From Harmothoe impar (Eukaryota > Annelida > Polychaeta > Phyllodocida > Polynoidae), in contig OX381705.1 of the NCBI GenBank assembly GCA_947462335.1, positions 5,322,703 to 5,386,702 on the forward strand: 64,000 nucleotides of DNA, read 5' to 3'. The notes beneath the pieces were generated by a model, which worked only from the letters and a program-made list of their open reading frames with translations, was not told the origin of the DNA and did no database searches. The position numbers and the translations under genes are program-made. Shown here in pieces: positions 37,077 through 46,286 of this stretch; the stretch's first letter is position 1, and each line of letters opens with the position of its first letter.

Positions 37077-39250
37077 AGCTATGTTTGTCATAATATACTC
37101 TCCACATGCTTTTGTATGCTAAATAAAGCATAGCACTGAAGGGAATATCACAATATGACTGTATTCATAAGTTGTGGGGTGAAAATAGCTTATTAAGGAA
37201 TATGTGTCAGCTTCTCATTCGTGCCAAAATATAATTGAATGCAATTCTTTAGATTCTCCCCAAGGGCACTTTTCTATACCACCCACCTTTCTGTGTAAAT
37301 CCTGCCTACCTCCATCGCTCTCTTCCTCACAACATTCAATAACTGCTTGTCCACATCTCTGCCCCTCCCTACACTCACTTTTCCAGTGATAATAGGGGAG
37401 CCAAGCGTCCTAAATGTTGATATTTAACTTTGATCTGGTACGGCTTGCAATAGATGATATGAAGGTTGGATTGGGGTAATTTGGGTATGCTGATTCCGAA
37501 TCTGGTGTGTGTAGAATGATATCTAGGTCGGAACAAGGTCAAAATCAAGCTCAAAGGTCACGGGTTTAAGGACCTCTAAAGGGTACATACACTTTGAGAT
37601 AAATGTAAAGATACTGAACCTGAGTGTTAGTCATCTTACATAGCCATTTTTATAGATGTGGTTCATTACCTGACTGAATATGGTGGACCTTGATTGGGTG
37701 CAAGGTCATGTTTTACAAGGTCAAACAGGGATAATACTTATAATTCTCAATTTACTTCCTTTCTGTATGCACAGATAATAGATATATGTCTATATAGGTA
37801 CACCTTTCTGTCTAAGTTAATGCCCACATGCTAGCCATTGGCAACTAATAGTAATAGAGGGTTTAACCATGGTATTTCCATGATAATCCAACCTATATCT
37901 GAATTTGATATTAAAGAGGTAAATTATGAAGCGGTTTCATCAAGTCTTTATCCAGTCAATAATCTGTGCTGATACTTGCTATTGCATTTAGGAACCAACT
38001 ATGAGCTAGTACTCTGTCTTATGGTGTTATATTACCCTGTGAAAGGTCAAGGTCACATGTGACATTAGGGAAATGCTACAAAAGCAGTAATATCAAAATA
38101 GCCACACTATAACAGAGGAACTTTGGAAAGGAGCCGTGATATCTTGAGATAAGTAGGTGAATAACCTTTATTGTGAAATGCCAAATGCCATTTTGCTATT
38201 TTCAAGGACATTCTGGTTGATAGAAATGGTTTAAATTGGGATGAAATGCATGGCAGCATTGACTATAGTGGGCACTTTAACTATTTTATTTTACTTGCCA
38301 TGTTGGTTCCTTTGATAATTATGAATCTAGGACAGTAGCCCCTGCCTCGCATTACTGACTATAAGACATCCAAATGACCAAATGATATCATTCTACACAT
38401 GGCAGAAATGGAATCAACACCCTCAAAATACCTTAGTTCACCATTCATACCATCTATTGCAAGCCGTACCAGGTCCTCTCCAAGATTCCAGACTGGCTCC
38501 CCTATTATGAATCTTTTCTTGCACCTTCTAAGGTCCCTGAATATCACCTGTCGCACACATCCTTTCAGACAGCTAGCACTCAAAGCACATGAAAGCAACA
38601 GTGTCTGGGGAAGACATGGAAGAAGATCTATGGCAATGCTCTTAACTTGAAATGGATTTTGCAATCAGTTCGTAGAAAATGTGTGAATAGTGTCCTGATA
38701 TGTGGTGGTATTTGTGTGTCAAAGGAACAACCAGATGAGGAAGAGGATGTGCCTTAAGGGAGTAAGTAAACATTAAATGGTCCAGAGATAAATGTTTGAG
38801 AAAAAGTCTCCACTTATTTGAAGCCTCTAATAGATACATACTTTTCTTGTCACAGTTGTTGTATAATGCTAAAACAGGTAGCTCAATTTACACTGTATAA
38901 AAATCAGCTGGTAGTGACAAAATAGATAAACAGAGTGACTGCCCTTGATATGTTGTCATCAAGTGTCTCATAACAGACGGGAATACTGTGATGAGGACAG
39001 GCAAACAGCTGAACAGTGCTTGGAATGAGTCTGACCTTTCTCCTGTGTGATGGTTTTACCCTTTAAGGTCAGGACACGGCTACAATCACAACACTGGTGT
39101 GTGACTCACTGGTGCTGCTTTAATCCATGGTAATTTGTTGAAGCATCTTGAGGAAACGTTTAACCTAGATGCCTGATGCAATACTTAGATAGTTAAGGAC
39201 TGTTGTGACAAGATGGTAGGGTGTACTTTTTCATTACTATAAGCCTCCCA

Positions 39251-39585
39251 ACACTATCTGCTGCAGATTGTATTGGGATCCCCTCCAGCTTCCCATCTAG
39301 ACAGCCTTTCCATTATCTGGGGCTCTGCCTGCAGCATCCTTGGGTTCTATGGTGACTGTAAGGTCCTACACAGAAGTGTGAGGATGCCTCACAGATGTGC
39401 ATGCAATATGCCTCATACCCACACTACCTGCTTCAGATGCTATTGGGAACCCACAAGCTGCACATCTAGAGCACCTTTTTACCTGGGGCTCTGCCTGCAA
39501 TATACATAGGGAATGTAGGATCCTACACAGTGAAGCTGTGGGGACACTTCCCACATGTGCATGCAATATGCCTCAAACCTCCTGG
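39251..39585. repeat. tandem duplication of ~170 bp
   Basis: Two units start at about 39,251 and 39,421. Shared blocks are ACACTA-CTG, TATTGGGA, CACATCTAGA/CCCATCTAGA, TGGGGCTCTGCCTGCA, TCCTACACAG, and ATGTGCATGCAATATGCCTC. Non-coding. Confidence 0.75.
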
Positions 39586-40996
39586 GGGAAAGCTGTAGAG
39601 GCCGCCATATAGTGCCATATTAGTATTCCTGCCATTACTAAGGGGACTTATCCATAGGGCATGTTTCTCATAGTAAAAGCATCAGCCTGGTCTTGGCACC
39701 TCCCTTCAGCGATATATATGTGGAAGGTGCTTGGAATACTGAAGAGTAGGTGGTGGGTATGCAGTGTTGGTTGCTAGTGGGAATACATTTAAAACTGCGG
39801 AATTTAATTGCTTCATCAGTACAATTATCATTAACAGTGGCTGACCTATGTGTTTTTATAATTTTTCAATATGAAAAAAGAACTCTGAATTTCTCTAGCA
39901 GCCCCAACCGCCTCTATAAGACTATAGGAATTCACCAGGGCACTCATAGCTAGGTAGATGTAAAGGTGTGAACAAACTAATAATACTTACCCTGCACACA
40001 CACACACTCAGACACAACAAGCCTTCACGACACAGCATCCAACCATTTCCATGTAGTGTTATAATTACATTTTGTGTCAGGCACCAGCTCTATTTAAAAC
40101 CACTCTGCTGGTAGCAAAGATTGTATCTTGACATGAATGGGGTAGTTTTGATGGAGGAGATTGATTTGTGCTCTGGTATTATTGGTTGCTGATGAAACAT
40201 TGTGTTCCCTGCTATCACACATGATGACACACACTCACAGGCAGTGTAAAGAGTTGCTTCTAGCATTGGGACTTTGAGTTGAGTGAGCACTAGCAATTCA
40301 AAACATGTCAGTGCCTTAGAATAAAAAGATCATTGTTTGATGTAACAATATATTATGATGATGATCAGAGGGTCTGTGCATTCCAACTGAATGCAATGCT
40401 TTAGCAGAAGATTGAACATGTCTGGGATTTAATGAATCCCGCATTGAGACATAGAAGTTGCTTTCAGCATTAACAAGCAAAGAGAGCTAACAAAGAAATG
40501 AGCATATGACAGCAGTAAGAGACCCTAAAAGGAGTAATGCTTGATGTAAATATCTAATGTAACCAGCAAAGGATTTGTGTATGTCTAATAAACCATGAGC
40601 TTTAACACAGGATTGAAGTCACCTTTGACTACATCGTCTGTTGTCCCTTTGTATAACACTAATTAACCCATTAACATATAACCATATTAAGAGCTAGATG
40701 TATGCCTTCAGCACTAAAGAGGAAAGAGAGATAATGAAGGACTGAGGATAGAAAAGCAGGAGTAATATTGAATTGTCAGCTCATTTTACAACTGACTACT
40801 GTAGACACATTTCACTTACTCACCATCAGAATTCTCATCCCTGCACATGTACATCTCCAGATTACATGTTTATCAGGAATAATAACAATAGTACAAAGAT
40901 ACCCTGAGTATTTGTTTACTGTGGGTATCTGTTAGGTTCATGAGATATCCCCTGTTTGTGCTGGCTGTTATGTATACTTTATATAAGGTACAAGGG

Positions 40997-41002
40997 TACA
41001 GA
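40997..41002. repeat. target-site duplication, left (TACAGA)
   Basis: TACAGA directly abuts the left end of the Polinton-type element and is repeated exactly at 51,542-51,547. A 6-bp target duplication is the hallmark length for Polintons/Mavericks. Confidence 0.92.
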
Positions 41003-41397
41003 AGTAGTATAGTATGTATCGGAACGGGACTATAGTTAAGTACTGTTTATTACTCAATCGATATGCAGCCAATCAGAGGCCTCCATTTGGTCACGTGACC
41101 CGTTGCCATGGTAACGTGACCTACTTAGGGCTCTCAGCCAATCAGAAGCCAGCATTCTGGGTGACCTACTGACCTACTTAGAAGCTCTCAGCCAATCAGA
41201 GGCCGGCATTCTGGTAACCATGGTAACGTGACCTAATTACGTCACGTGACCTACTTCGGCTCAGCCAATCAGAAGCCGGCATTCTGGTAACTAGGGTAAC
41301 GTGACCTACTTAGGGTTTGTTTGTAAACAACACCACGTGGCTCTCTTGTTTGTAAACAACACCACGTGACACGTGACTGTTTGTAAACAAACAAACG
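41003..41397. repeat. Polinton left terminal inverted repeat
   Basis: Matches the complement of 51,148-51,541 with about seven mismatches and a 1-2-nt indel at the inner edge. It is built of recurring words: CAGCCAATCAGA at 41,066, 41,135, 41,189 and 41,262 (inverted CCAAT boxes), CACGTG or CACGTGAC E-box words, GTAACGTGACCTACTTAG blocks, and TTGTTTGTAAACAACACCACGTG near the inner edge. The content suggests a promoter/enhancer as well as a transposition or replication end. Confidence 0.93.
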
Positions 41398-41475
41398 AAA
41401 AAAAAAAAAAAAAAAAGTTATGTAGCTTGTATTATAGAAATAAGAACACAACAAGATAATTTCTTTTCTTTTCAT

Positions 41476-41488
41476 TTTATTCTTTATT
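41476..41488 (-). promoter_or_regulatory. tandem AATAAA poly(A) signals for leftward genes
   Basis: Two AATAAA hexamers on the minus strand (41,476-41,481 and 41,483-41,488) lie about 30 nt downstream of the last leftward stop codon (41,518). They would polyadenylate the leftward transcripts before the left TIR. Confidence 0.6.
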
Positions 41489-41517
41489 TTCATTTCAATC
41501 AGAAAAAACACACAAGT

Positions 41518-41817
41518 TTATGCTTTTTTAGCTTGCTTCTTCGATTTGCAGCAACTCAACAGGCCGCAAAGTCTCACGCCGCCGTCACTCGCACCACCAC
41601 ACCCCGGACGAGTTCTCTCCAATAGACATTGCACGACTTTGGATAAATCCAACACCATTTCGGCAAGGCAGAGAATCTTTGCTTCCATGAAACGGCCGCC
41701 ATCGCAACAACCCGTCACAACAGCATCATCGATAGCTTCTGACTCACGACCCGGTCGCTCAGCTTTGGGATTCTGCTCATGCGCATGACGCACTTCTTGG
41801 GGTTTCTTGTTCGACAT
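41518..41817 (-). CDS. small Cys-rich basic protein (unrecognised)
   Basis: A 99-residue product starting at ATG 41,817. The start overlaps the end of the protease gene by about 100 nt in another frame. Its N-terminus is charged. The middle is a hydrophobic/amphipathic segment (ILCLAEMVLDLSKVVQCLL). The tail has a CGLLSCC motif followed by a lysine-rich end. Clustered cysteines next to hydrophobic and basic residues could be a palmitoylated membrane anchor; this is inference. It is the last leftward gene before the TIR and the poly(A) signals. I do not recognise a family. Confidence 0.55.
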   Translation of the reverse strand: MSNKKPQEVRHAHEQNPKAERPGRESEAIDDAVVTGCCDGGRFMEAKILCLAEMVLDLSKVVQCLLERTRPGCGGASDGGVRLCGLLSCCKSKKQAKKA

Positions 41818-42167
41818 GCTTCAATTAGGAAATGAACGCAATGAGGTCCACAGGTGACAGCAGAAGTGTCTTGTAGTTGAATGCGGTTTCTTTGCCACTT
41901 GAACGGAGCAGAGCGTTCCACGAAGGACAAGAACTCCGCACTCAGCGGCGGTAAGCCGAAAGAATCAAAGTAGTACACTTCACCCGTGCTCGACACGTAA
42001 AACGCCACCCAATGCTGACCTGGTAAATGTTGCGGATCTGTGTTGCTCACGAAACAAGTGTCTTTGATAGGATGCTTCGGAATAGTGTCACAAGAGAAAA
42101 CGCCCAGGAAACGATGTTTTGTGTGAACGTTTTCCTGCAACACTCTGCTTATTTCAAGCGTGTTCAT
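41715..42167 (-). CDS. adenain-like cysteine protease
   Basis: A 150-residue product starting at ATG 42,167. The frame is open further upstream to 42,356, but only from a GTG inside the capsid gene, so I reject that extension. The papain-like/adenain catalytic set is visible: His52 in GQHWVAFY, Asp68 in YYFDSFG, and Cys106 in TCGPHC. In adenoviruses and Polintons this protease matures capsid precursors. Its place next to the capsid gene (30 nt after the stop at 42,197) fits. The length is shorter than human adenovirus adenain (about 204 residues) but usual for transposon versions. No disruption is seen. Confidence 0.88.
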   Translation of the reverse strand: MNTLEISRVLQENVHTKHRFLGVFSCDTIPKHPIKDTCFVSNTDPQHLPGQHWVAFYVSSTGEVYYFDSFGLPPLSAEFLSFVERSAPFKWQRNRIQLQDTSAVTCGPHCVHFLIEACRTRNPKKCVMRMSRIPKLSDRVVSQKLSMMLL

Positions 42168-42196
42168 ACGATACGCCAAGTACCGCGGTCTTGTCT

Positions 42197-43504
42197 TCAG
42201 TTCATGTGGTAGTCGGTGATGGGGTGTCGATCTCGGGTCAGCTCGACGACGTTGTCGTACACCAAGTAGAGCAGCACGGTTGTTGTCGCTACTAGCGCCG
42301 AGCGGAAACTGACTTCCACCCTCAGCTGACCCGCTCTTATAAGGTTCACGCGACACCCGTCGTGCGATCTGTCTGGGGTTAAGTCGAGGGGGAACACCGT
42401 GTAACCGTTCAGGAATTGATCGTATGAAATACCGCAGGAGCGCGCGCCTTCGTACATCCCCGTTTCCGTGTGTAGCGCCAAGTACTCTCTCACGGCCGCT
42501 TTGGTCTTAAAGTCGGGCACATACGCGTCGTTCGGCACTTTCTGATCGTTCACTATCACTTGAAGCGAGCTGATGTCGTAATGCTTCATCTCGAACGGGT
42601 TCTTGGTGAAGCTACCGTTGAAGGCGTCGTGGTCCAGGAAGCAAATCATCATCGACTTGGGAAGCTGGCCTGTGTTGGAGTGCGTGTAGCTGTGATCTCT
42701 GTTACCTTGAGGGATGGCGTACGTCGTCACTTCCACTCTGTTCACCGGGTAGTCGAAGGGTCCGTGTTCTATCACCGCTCTCTCGTGCGTTTCCGCTACA
42801 GCGTCCGCCACCAACACGCGTCGCACGTAGAGCTTTGCTTTGTAGATCTTCAAGCTGTAGCCTGCGTCAGCGGCGCACATCAGATAGAAAGAGGGCGCCG
42901 CCTGTTTCAGAGTGAGATTGATTTCCGTCTCTCCAACGATGAGCTTCGGTTGATGAGCCAGGTCAAAGTGCAGTCGCGCCATCAGCGAAAAGCGCTTGTT
43001 GGAGATTAGCTTCTTGCGCGCTTTGTACCCCGCATTCGCGTCAGTCAACGTGTCAAACTGACCGGGCGTATCTTCATGCCACCCCTGGGCGCTCATGACG
43101 CCGTCCTTCACGTCTTTGTTGTAGTTGAGTAACCCTTCCAAGTAAGCTCGGTAAGGGTAGGTCTCGGTGTTGCCAGACACTTTGAAACCGCCGATGGAGA
43201 CTTGCACGTCTTTGAAGAGCGAGTGAGCCAAGTTGTTCACCGGAGCTACTGCGTCGGTGTCATCGATCGCCGTTCCGTTCGCTTTCAGCACTTGACATTC
43301 CAGATGAAGGTAATTCTCGTTGAGGTCTGTGTACTCTTGCGACTTGTTGATGGTGAAATTTATGTTACCTCCATCCTCTAAAGAGTTTTTTGTTTCTATC
43401 CCCAGGAAAGACGACTTTAAGATAGTAGTCTGAGTCGGCGCTACGGTGTGCAGGTCGAGCTCAGAGAGCGCGCACTCGTTACTGCTCTCGTGTACGTAAG
43501 CCAT
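42197..43504 (-). CDS. F54H12.2-like protein, candidate jelly-roll major capsid
   Basis: A 435-residue product that starts at ATG 43,504 with MAYVHESSNECALSELDL. I recognise this as the family often labelled 'uncharacterized protein F54H12.2-like' in invertebrate genomes. A motif VNNLAHSLFKDVQVSIGG (89-106), conserved aromatic and beta-rich segments, and an FNGSF.KNPF motif near residues 300-310 suggest a double jelly-roll capsid fold. It sits between pX-like and protease genes, the usual place for a major capsid gene. There is no transmembrane segment and no break. The capsid role is inferred from family and context; a structure prediction would settle it. A TATA-like box lies 55 nt upstream. 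Confidence 0.72.
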   Translation of the reverse strand: MAYVHESSNECALSELDLHTVAPTQTTILKSSFLGIETKNSLEDGGNINFTINKSQEYTDLNENYLHLECQVLKANGTAIDDTDAVAPVNNLAHSLFKDVQVSIGGFKVSGNTETYPYRAYLEGLLNYNKDVKDGVMSAQGWHEDTPGQFDTLTDANAGYKARKKLISNKRFSLMARLHFDLAHQPKLIVGETEINLTLKQAAPSFYLMCAADAGYSLKIYKAKLYVRRVLVADAVAETHERAVIEHGPFDYPVNRVEVTTYAIPQGNRDHSYTHSNTGQLPKSMMICFLDHDAFNGSFTKNPFEMKHYDISSLQVIVNDQKVPNDAYVPDFKTKAAVREYLALHTETGMYEGARSCGISYDQFLNGYTVFPLDLTPDRSHDGCRVNLIRAGQLRVEVSFRSALVATTTVLLYLVYDNVVELTRDRHPITDYHMN

Positions 43505-43558
43505 TGTGTTCTCTCTTCACGCGGCCGACAGACTGACGCCGACCGCCTCCAGTCTTTT

Positions 43559-43566
43559 TATTTATA
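43559..43566 (-). promoter_or_regulatory. TATA box before the capsid gene
   Basis: TATAAATA on the minus strand, continued as AAAAGACTG, lies about 55 nt upstream of the capsid ATG. A similar ATAAAAG-CTG word precedes the right-end leftward gene, and a weaker one precedes the ATPase gene. Confidence 0.6.
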
Positions 43567-43583
43567 CCTGAACGCCTAGGCGC

Positions 43584-44015
43584 TTACCGGTCGAATACAT
43601 CCCCTCTACGTCTCTTGCAAGAGCCACCGCCCGTCTGAGGGGAATGCCCACGACGACGTTTCGACCCTTTCTTAGACGCGACAGGCGTCTTTCCTCCCGA
43701 GAACGCCGTACTCGCCAGTCTCTTCAGAGCGCCTGCGCCTCGGTCTTTCACGCTGCTCTTTAAAGTCCGACCCGCCAGCACATCTTTAGCTACGCCCACA
43801 CCGGCGCGGAGCAGCGTTTTTCCCACCGACTTCAATAGCGGGGTAGCCGAGCGCATCAGACCTAACAGAGCGCCGCCCAAACCGTGCCCGCTCTGGAAAG
43901 AGCGCCCGCTGTACACGGTCACGCCGTTGCCCAGCTGCGCGTTGTAGTAATCGCTGTACCCTCTGCCGAAGTCGGTGCGCCTGGGTGGAAAGTACGGAAC
44001 GCGTTGACGCATCAT
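43584..44015 (-). CDS. pX/pVI-like basic minor virion protein
   Basis: A 143-residue product starting at ATG 44,015 (MMRQRVPYFPPRR). It has a glycine-rich hydrophobic patch (HGLGGALLGLMRSATPLL) and an amphipathic helix region rich in Lys and Ala. The C-terminus is strongly basic with KKGSKRRR and CKRRRGD. This composition matches Polinton and adenovirus core/minor proteins that bind DNA or disrupt membranes. Gene order beside the capsid gene supports this. The product is too small and basic for an enzyme. The family assignment rests on composition and context, not on strong sequence motifs. Confidence 0.65.
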   Translation of the reverse strand: MMRQRVPYFPPRRTDFGRGYSDYYNAQLGNGVTVYSGRSFQSGHGLGGALLGLMRSATPLLKSVGKTLLRAGVGVAKDVLAGRTLKSSVKDRGAGALKRLASTAFSGGKTPVASKKGSKRRRGHSPQTGGGSCKRRRGDVFDR

Positions 44016-44026
44016 TTTCTTCTCTT

Positions 44027-45145
44027 TCAGCGCTCAATAGGTCTCAGATGAAGTGTCGCGGTCACCTCGCCTCTACCGAATGGGATGGAATGACCGGATC
44101 GGTCTCTTAAATAGATGCCGACCTCGGTAAACCTCTTGGATTTCAAGGGGAAATAATCCAAATGGGGAAAACTGATAGCTTGCACGCCACCTCGACGCTT
44201 TCCGCCTCTGTCCACCGCCACGCAGCGCAACAGCGGCACTTGCATGTCGCCCACACGTCTCTCCTGGATCATGTCGGTGTATATGTACACAGAGTGCACG
44301 TCCCCGTAAACATCCATCGAGTAGGCGCCGGTAGTCGGCGACGCGAAACACGTCTTCTCTCCGAAGCCTAGAACGCATGCGAGATGCTGACTCAGCAGGA
44401 CAGCACAGTGTCTCGGCGGTTTGATGGTGACGCGTTTCGTCTTGGCGTCGTACGATAAGATCCGCATCGGTTTGAGCAAGAAGCTGTCGCCCTCTAGTCT
44501 GTCATCTCGCAACGTCTCACTCAAGCGCTCGATTAGGGTGTGGTTGCTTCCGGTGAAAATAGGAGGTATCTCGAATATGTTTGGCATGAAACTGCGCACT
44601 CCCATGTCCTTCTCCATCTTTTCGATCATCTGTCTTGCTTGATGGCTGATCGTCTTCTTCTTCACCGCCGGGGACAAGAACTGCTTGTATACGGCATTCG
44701 TCTGTCTCAAGTCGACCTCTCTCTTGAACCTTTTTGTTTCCGGTTTCAATTGCTGCTCTTCCGACGTGTCTGATATCTCTTCCACCGTTACATAGCTCGC
44801 TTCCTTCCAGTTCAGCGGGAATTTTGAGCTGAACGTTAGCTTGCTCAGACCGTTCGCGTTTTTCATTCTCTTCCAGTCTACCTGTGGTTTTTTTCCTTCG
44901 GAGAAATTAGTTTCTTTTAAAACCTGGATCGCCTCCTCTAGCGAACCTTTGGTGCGCAGAGGAACAACGATGATCAAGTCGTCGTCGTGCACGTTAGTCC
45001 ATTCTGTAGGGAGGATGATCTCAGTCAGAGCCGCTTCGTACGCTTCGGGCAGAAGGAGCGGCGAGTCGAAGTGAGTTCGGAAAGACGTCAAGCTGTTGTC
45101 AGGATAATACTCCATAGAGCTGTTGCTAGGTAGAGTGATGTTCAT
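44027..45145 (-). CDS. penton-like minor capsid protein (candidate)
   Basis: A 372-residue product starting at ATG 45,145 with MNITLPSNSSMEYYPDNSLTSF and, soon after, LPEAYEAALTEIILPTEW. This N-terminal pattern recurs in capsid-bearing integrated elements of invertebrates, beside the F54H12.2-like gene. Predicted beta strands dominate, with a charged helical insertion near residues 120-190 (EEISDTSEEQQLKPETKRFKREVDL). I infer a single jelly-roll penton-type vertex protein from gene order and beta content. Only 11 nt separate its stop from the next start. No break is seen. Confidence 0.55.
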   Translation of the reverse strand: MNITLPSNSSMEYYPDNSLTSFRTHFDSPLLLPEAYEAALTEIILPTEWTNVHDDDLIIVVPLRTKGSLEEAIQVLKETNFSEGKKPQVDWKRMKNANGLSKLTFSSKFPLNWKEASYVTVEEISDTSEEQQLKPETKRFKREVDLRQTNAVYKQFLSPAVKKKTISHQARQMIEKMEKDMGVRSFMPNIFEIPPIFTGSNHTLIERLSETLRDDRLEGDSFLLKPMRILSYDAKTKRVTIKPPRHCAVLLSQHLACVLGFGEKTCFASPTTGAYSMDVYGDVHSVYIYTDMIQERRVGDMQVPLLRCVAVDRGGKRRGGVQAISFPHLDYFPLKSKRFTEVGIYLRDRSGHSIPFGRGEVTATLHLRPIER

Positions 45146-45149
45146 TTTG

Positions 45150-46286
45150 TTACGTTATTTTTTTGACGGGGATCCACTCGTTGAACTTGTCGTCGTAACC
45201 TAACCAACGTACGAAAGCTAACTCTTTACCGTCGACGGTCTTGCGGCGCAACACCTCGTCTATCAGGTAGTTCTTGTCGTAACGACTCTTGTACACCTTC
45301 TGAACCTCTTCCGGGTAGAAGACGCCTTTTATCTCCTCGCCCTTGTCGTCTTTCAGCTCGAACCCTCTGCTTCCCAACGTGTTAGCAACGTCCACCACTT
45401 CCTCGCGCCAGTTTCCCTCGTACCCTTTGTCGAAGGCGCCTTTGGTTCTCAACATCCTCACTCTGTCACCCGGAGCGATGACGTCGACGGCGGACGTCTT
45501 TGTTTTTTTCTTCTTTTTCCATATTTCGTCGATTTGTTTGTTAGTTGGGAGATCTTGTCGGTAGAAAACTGTTTCGCTGTTTTCCGAGCTGACTTGAGCC
45601 GGCGCCATTTTCAACGTCTTGTGGTGAGTGCGATTGTAAGAAGACACTACATGGTGCAGCACGTCTACGTAGCGATACGTGCGCTTGTGTGTGAAATAAC
45701 GCCACAGCTTCTCCTTCAGACTGCGGTTCAAGCGCTCCACTAGACTAGCTTTGATGTCGTCGTTCTCGCCAGTGAAGAACTCTATGCCCTCGCTCTTCAA
45801 GTGATCTTGAAAGATCTTGTTCAAAAACTCTTTCCCCTTGTCTGTCTGAACAGTGCGCGGTCGTCTCTCGCCAGGGCCTGTCATCTCTCGGAAGGCCTCG
45901 GTGACATCAGCGCCGCTCTTGGATTTAATGGGAACGGCCCACGCGTACCTAGAGAAAACGTCGATCGCCGTCACCACGTACCGGAAGCGGTCGTTGTGAG
46001 ACGCCAAAGCTTGCATGTCCATCAGATCTATCTGCCACTGCTGATCGATTGCGCCGGTTATAGTCTTGTTCCTTGCGAATTTTCTCCGAATGGGTTTATG
46101 TTTAGTGTAGGCGTCCAGCGACACTAAAGCATCTCGGATGACGGCCGGGTTCAGGTGGCGAAAATGCTGTTTCTGGAGTTTAGTCACGCTAGTGAAACTG
46201 GAGGGCGCTTTGACGTCGGTATATCTAGCTACTACGCGCTTCTTTTCTTTTTCCTTATTGGTCAGTCTCTTCACTGGTTTGCCCAT
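45150..46286 (-). CDS. retroviral-type integrase (DDE) with chromodomain
   Basis: A 378-residue product starting at ATG 46,286. The rve core has the full triad: Asp87 (WQIDLMD), Asp149 (VQTDKGKEF), and Glu184 (SLVERLNRSLKEK), with D-35-E spacing. A basic region follows (KKKKTK near 265), then an SH3-like segment (GDRVRM..). A C-terminal chromodomain-like block (YLIDEVLRRK, then FVRWLGYDDKFNEWIP) occupies about residues 338-375. This enzyme would cut and join the element ends and produce the 6-bp target duplication seen here. The chromodomain could bias insertion to methylated-histone chromatin. Its start overlaps the upstream gene by 16 nt. Confidence 0.93.
   Translation of the reverse strand: MGKPVKRLTNKEKEKKRVVARYTDVKAPSSFTSVTKLQKQHFRHLNPAVIRDALVSLDAYTKHKPIRRKFARNKTITGAIDQQWQIDLMDMQALASHNDRFRYVVTAIDVFSRYAWAVPIKSKSGADVTEAFREMTGPGERRPRTVQTDKGKEFLNKIFQDHLKSEGIEFFTGENDDIKASLVERLNRSLKEKLWRYFTHKRTYRYVDVLHHVVSSYNRTHHKTLKMAPAQVSSENSETVFYRQDLPTNKQIDEIWKKKKKTKTSAVDVIAPGDRVRMLRTKGAFDKGYEGNWREEVVDVANTLGSRGFELKDDKGEEIKGVFYPEEVQKVYKSRYDKNYLIDEVLRRKTVDGKELAFVRWLGYDDKFNEWIPVKKIT

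Larger units (their letters stand above)
34444..40996. other. gene-free DNA
   Basis: No gene is supported. Overlapping open frames on both strands at 38,359-38,664 have no recognisable domain and no start or splice context I can defend. The stretch includes the ~100-bp MITE at 36,980-37,076, a tandem duplication at 39,251-39,585 and fragments related to other repeats near 39,090-39,180. Most of 34,700-36,900 looks like single-copy AT-rich sequence; conserved non-coding elements cannot be judged from one genome. Confidence 0.55.

Noticed and set aside
38359..38664. Overlapping open frames on both strands as a possible host exon
   Set aside because: Neither product has a recognisable domain, and I see no convincing splice or start context.
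42168..42356. N-terminal extension of the protease frame
   Set aside because: It starts with GTG, overlaps the capsid gene, and holds no adenain sequence; ATG 42,167 fits the family start.
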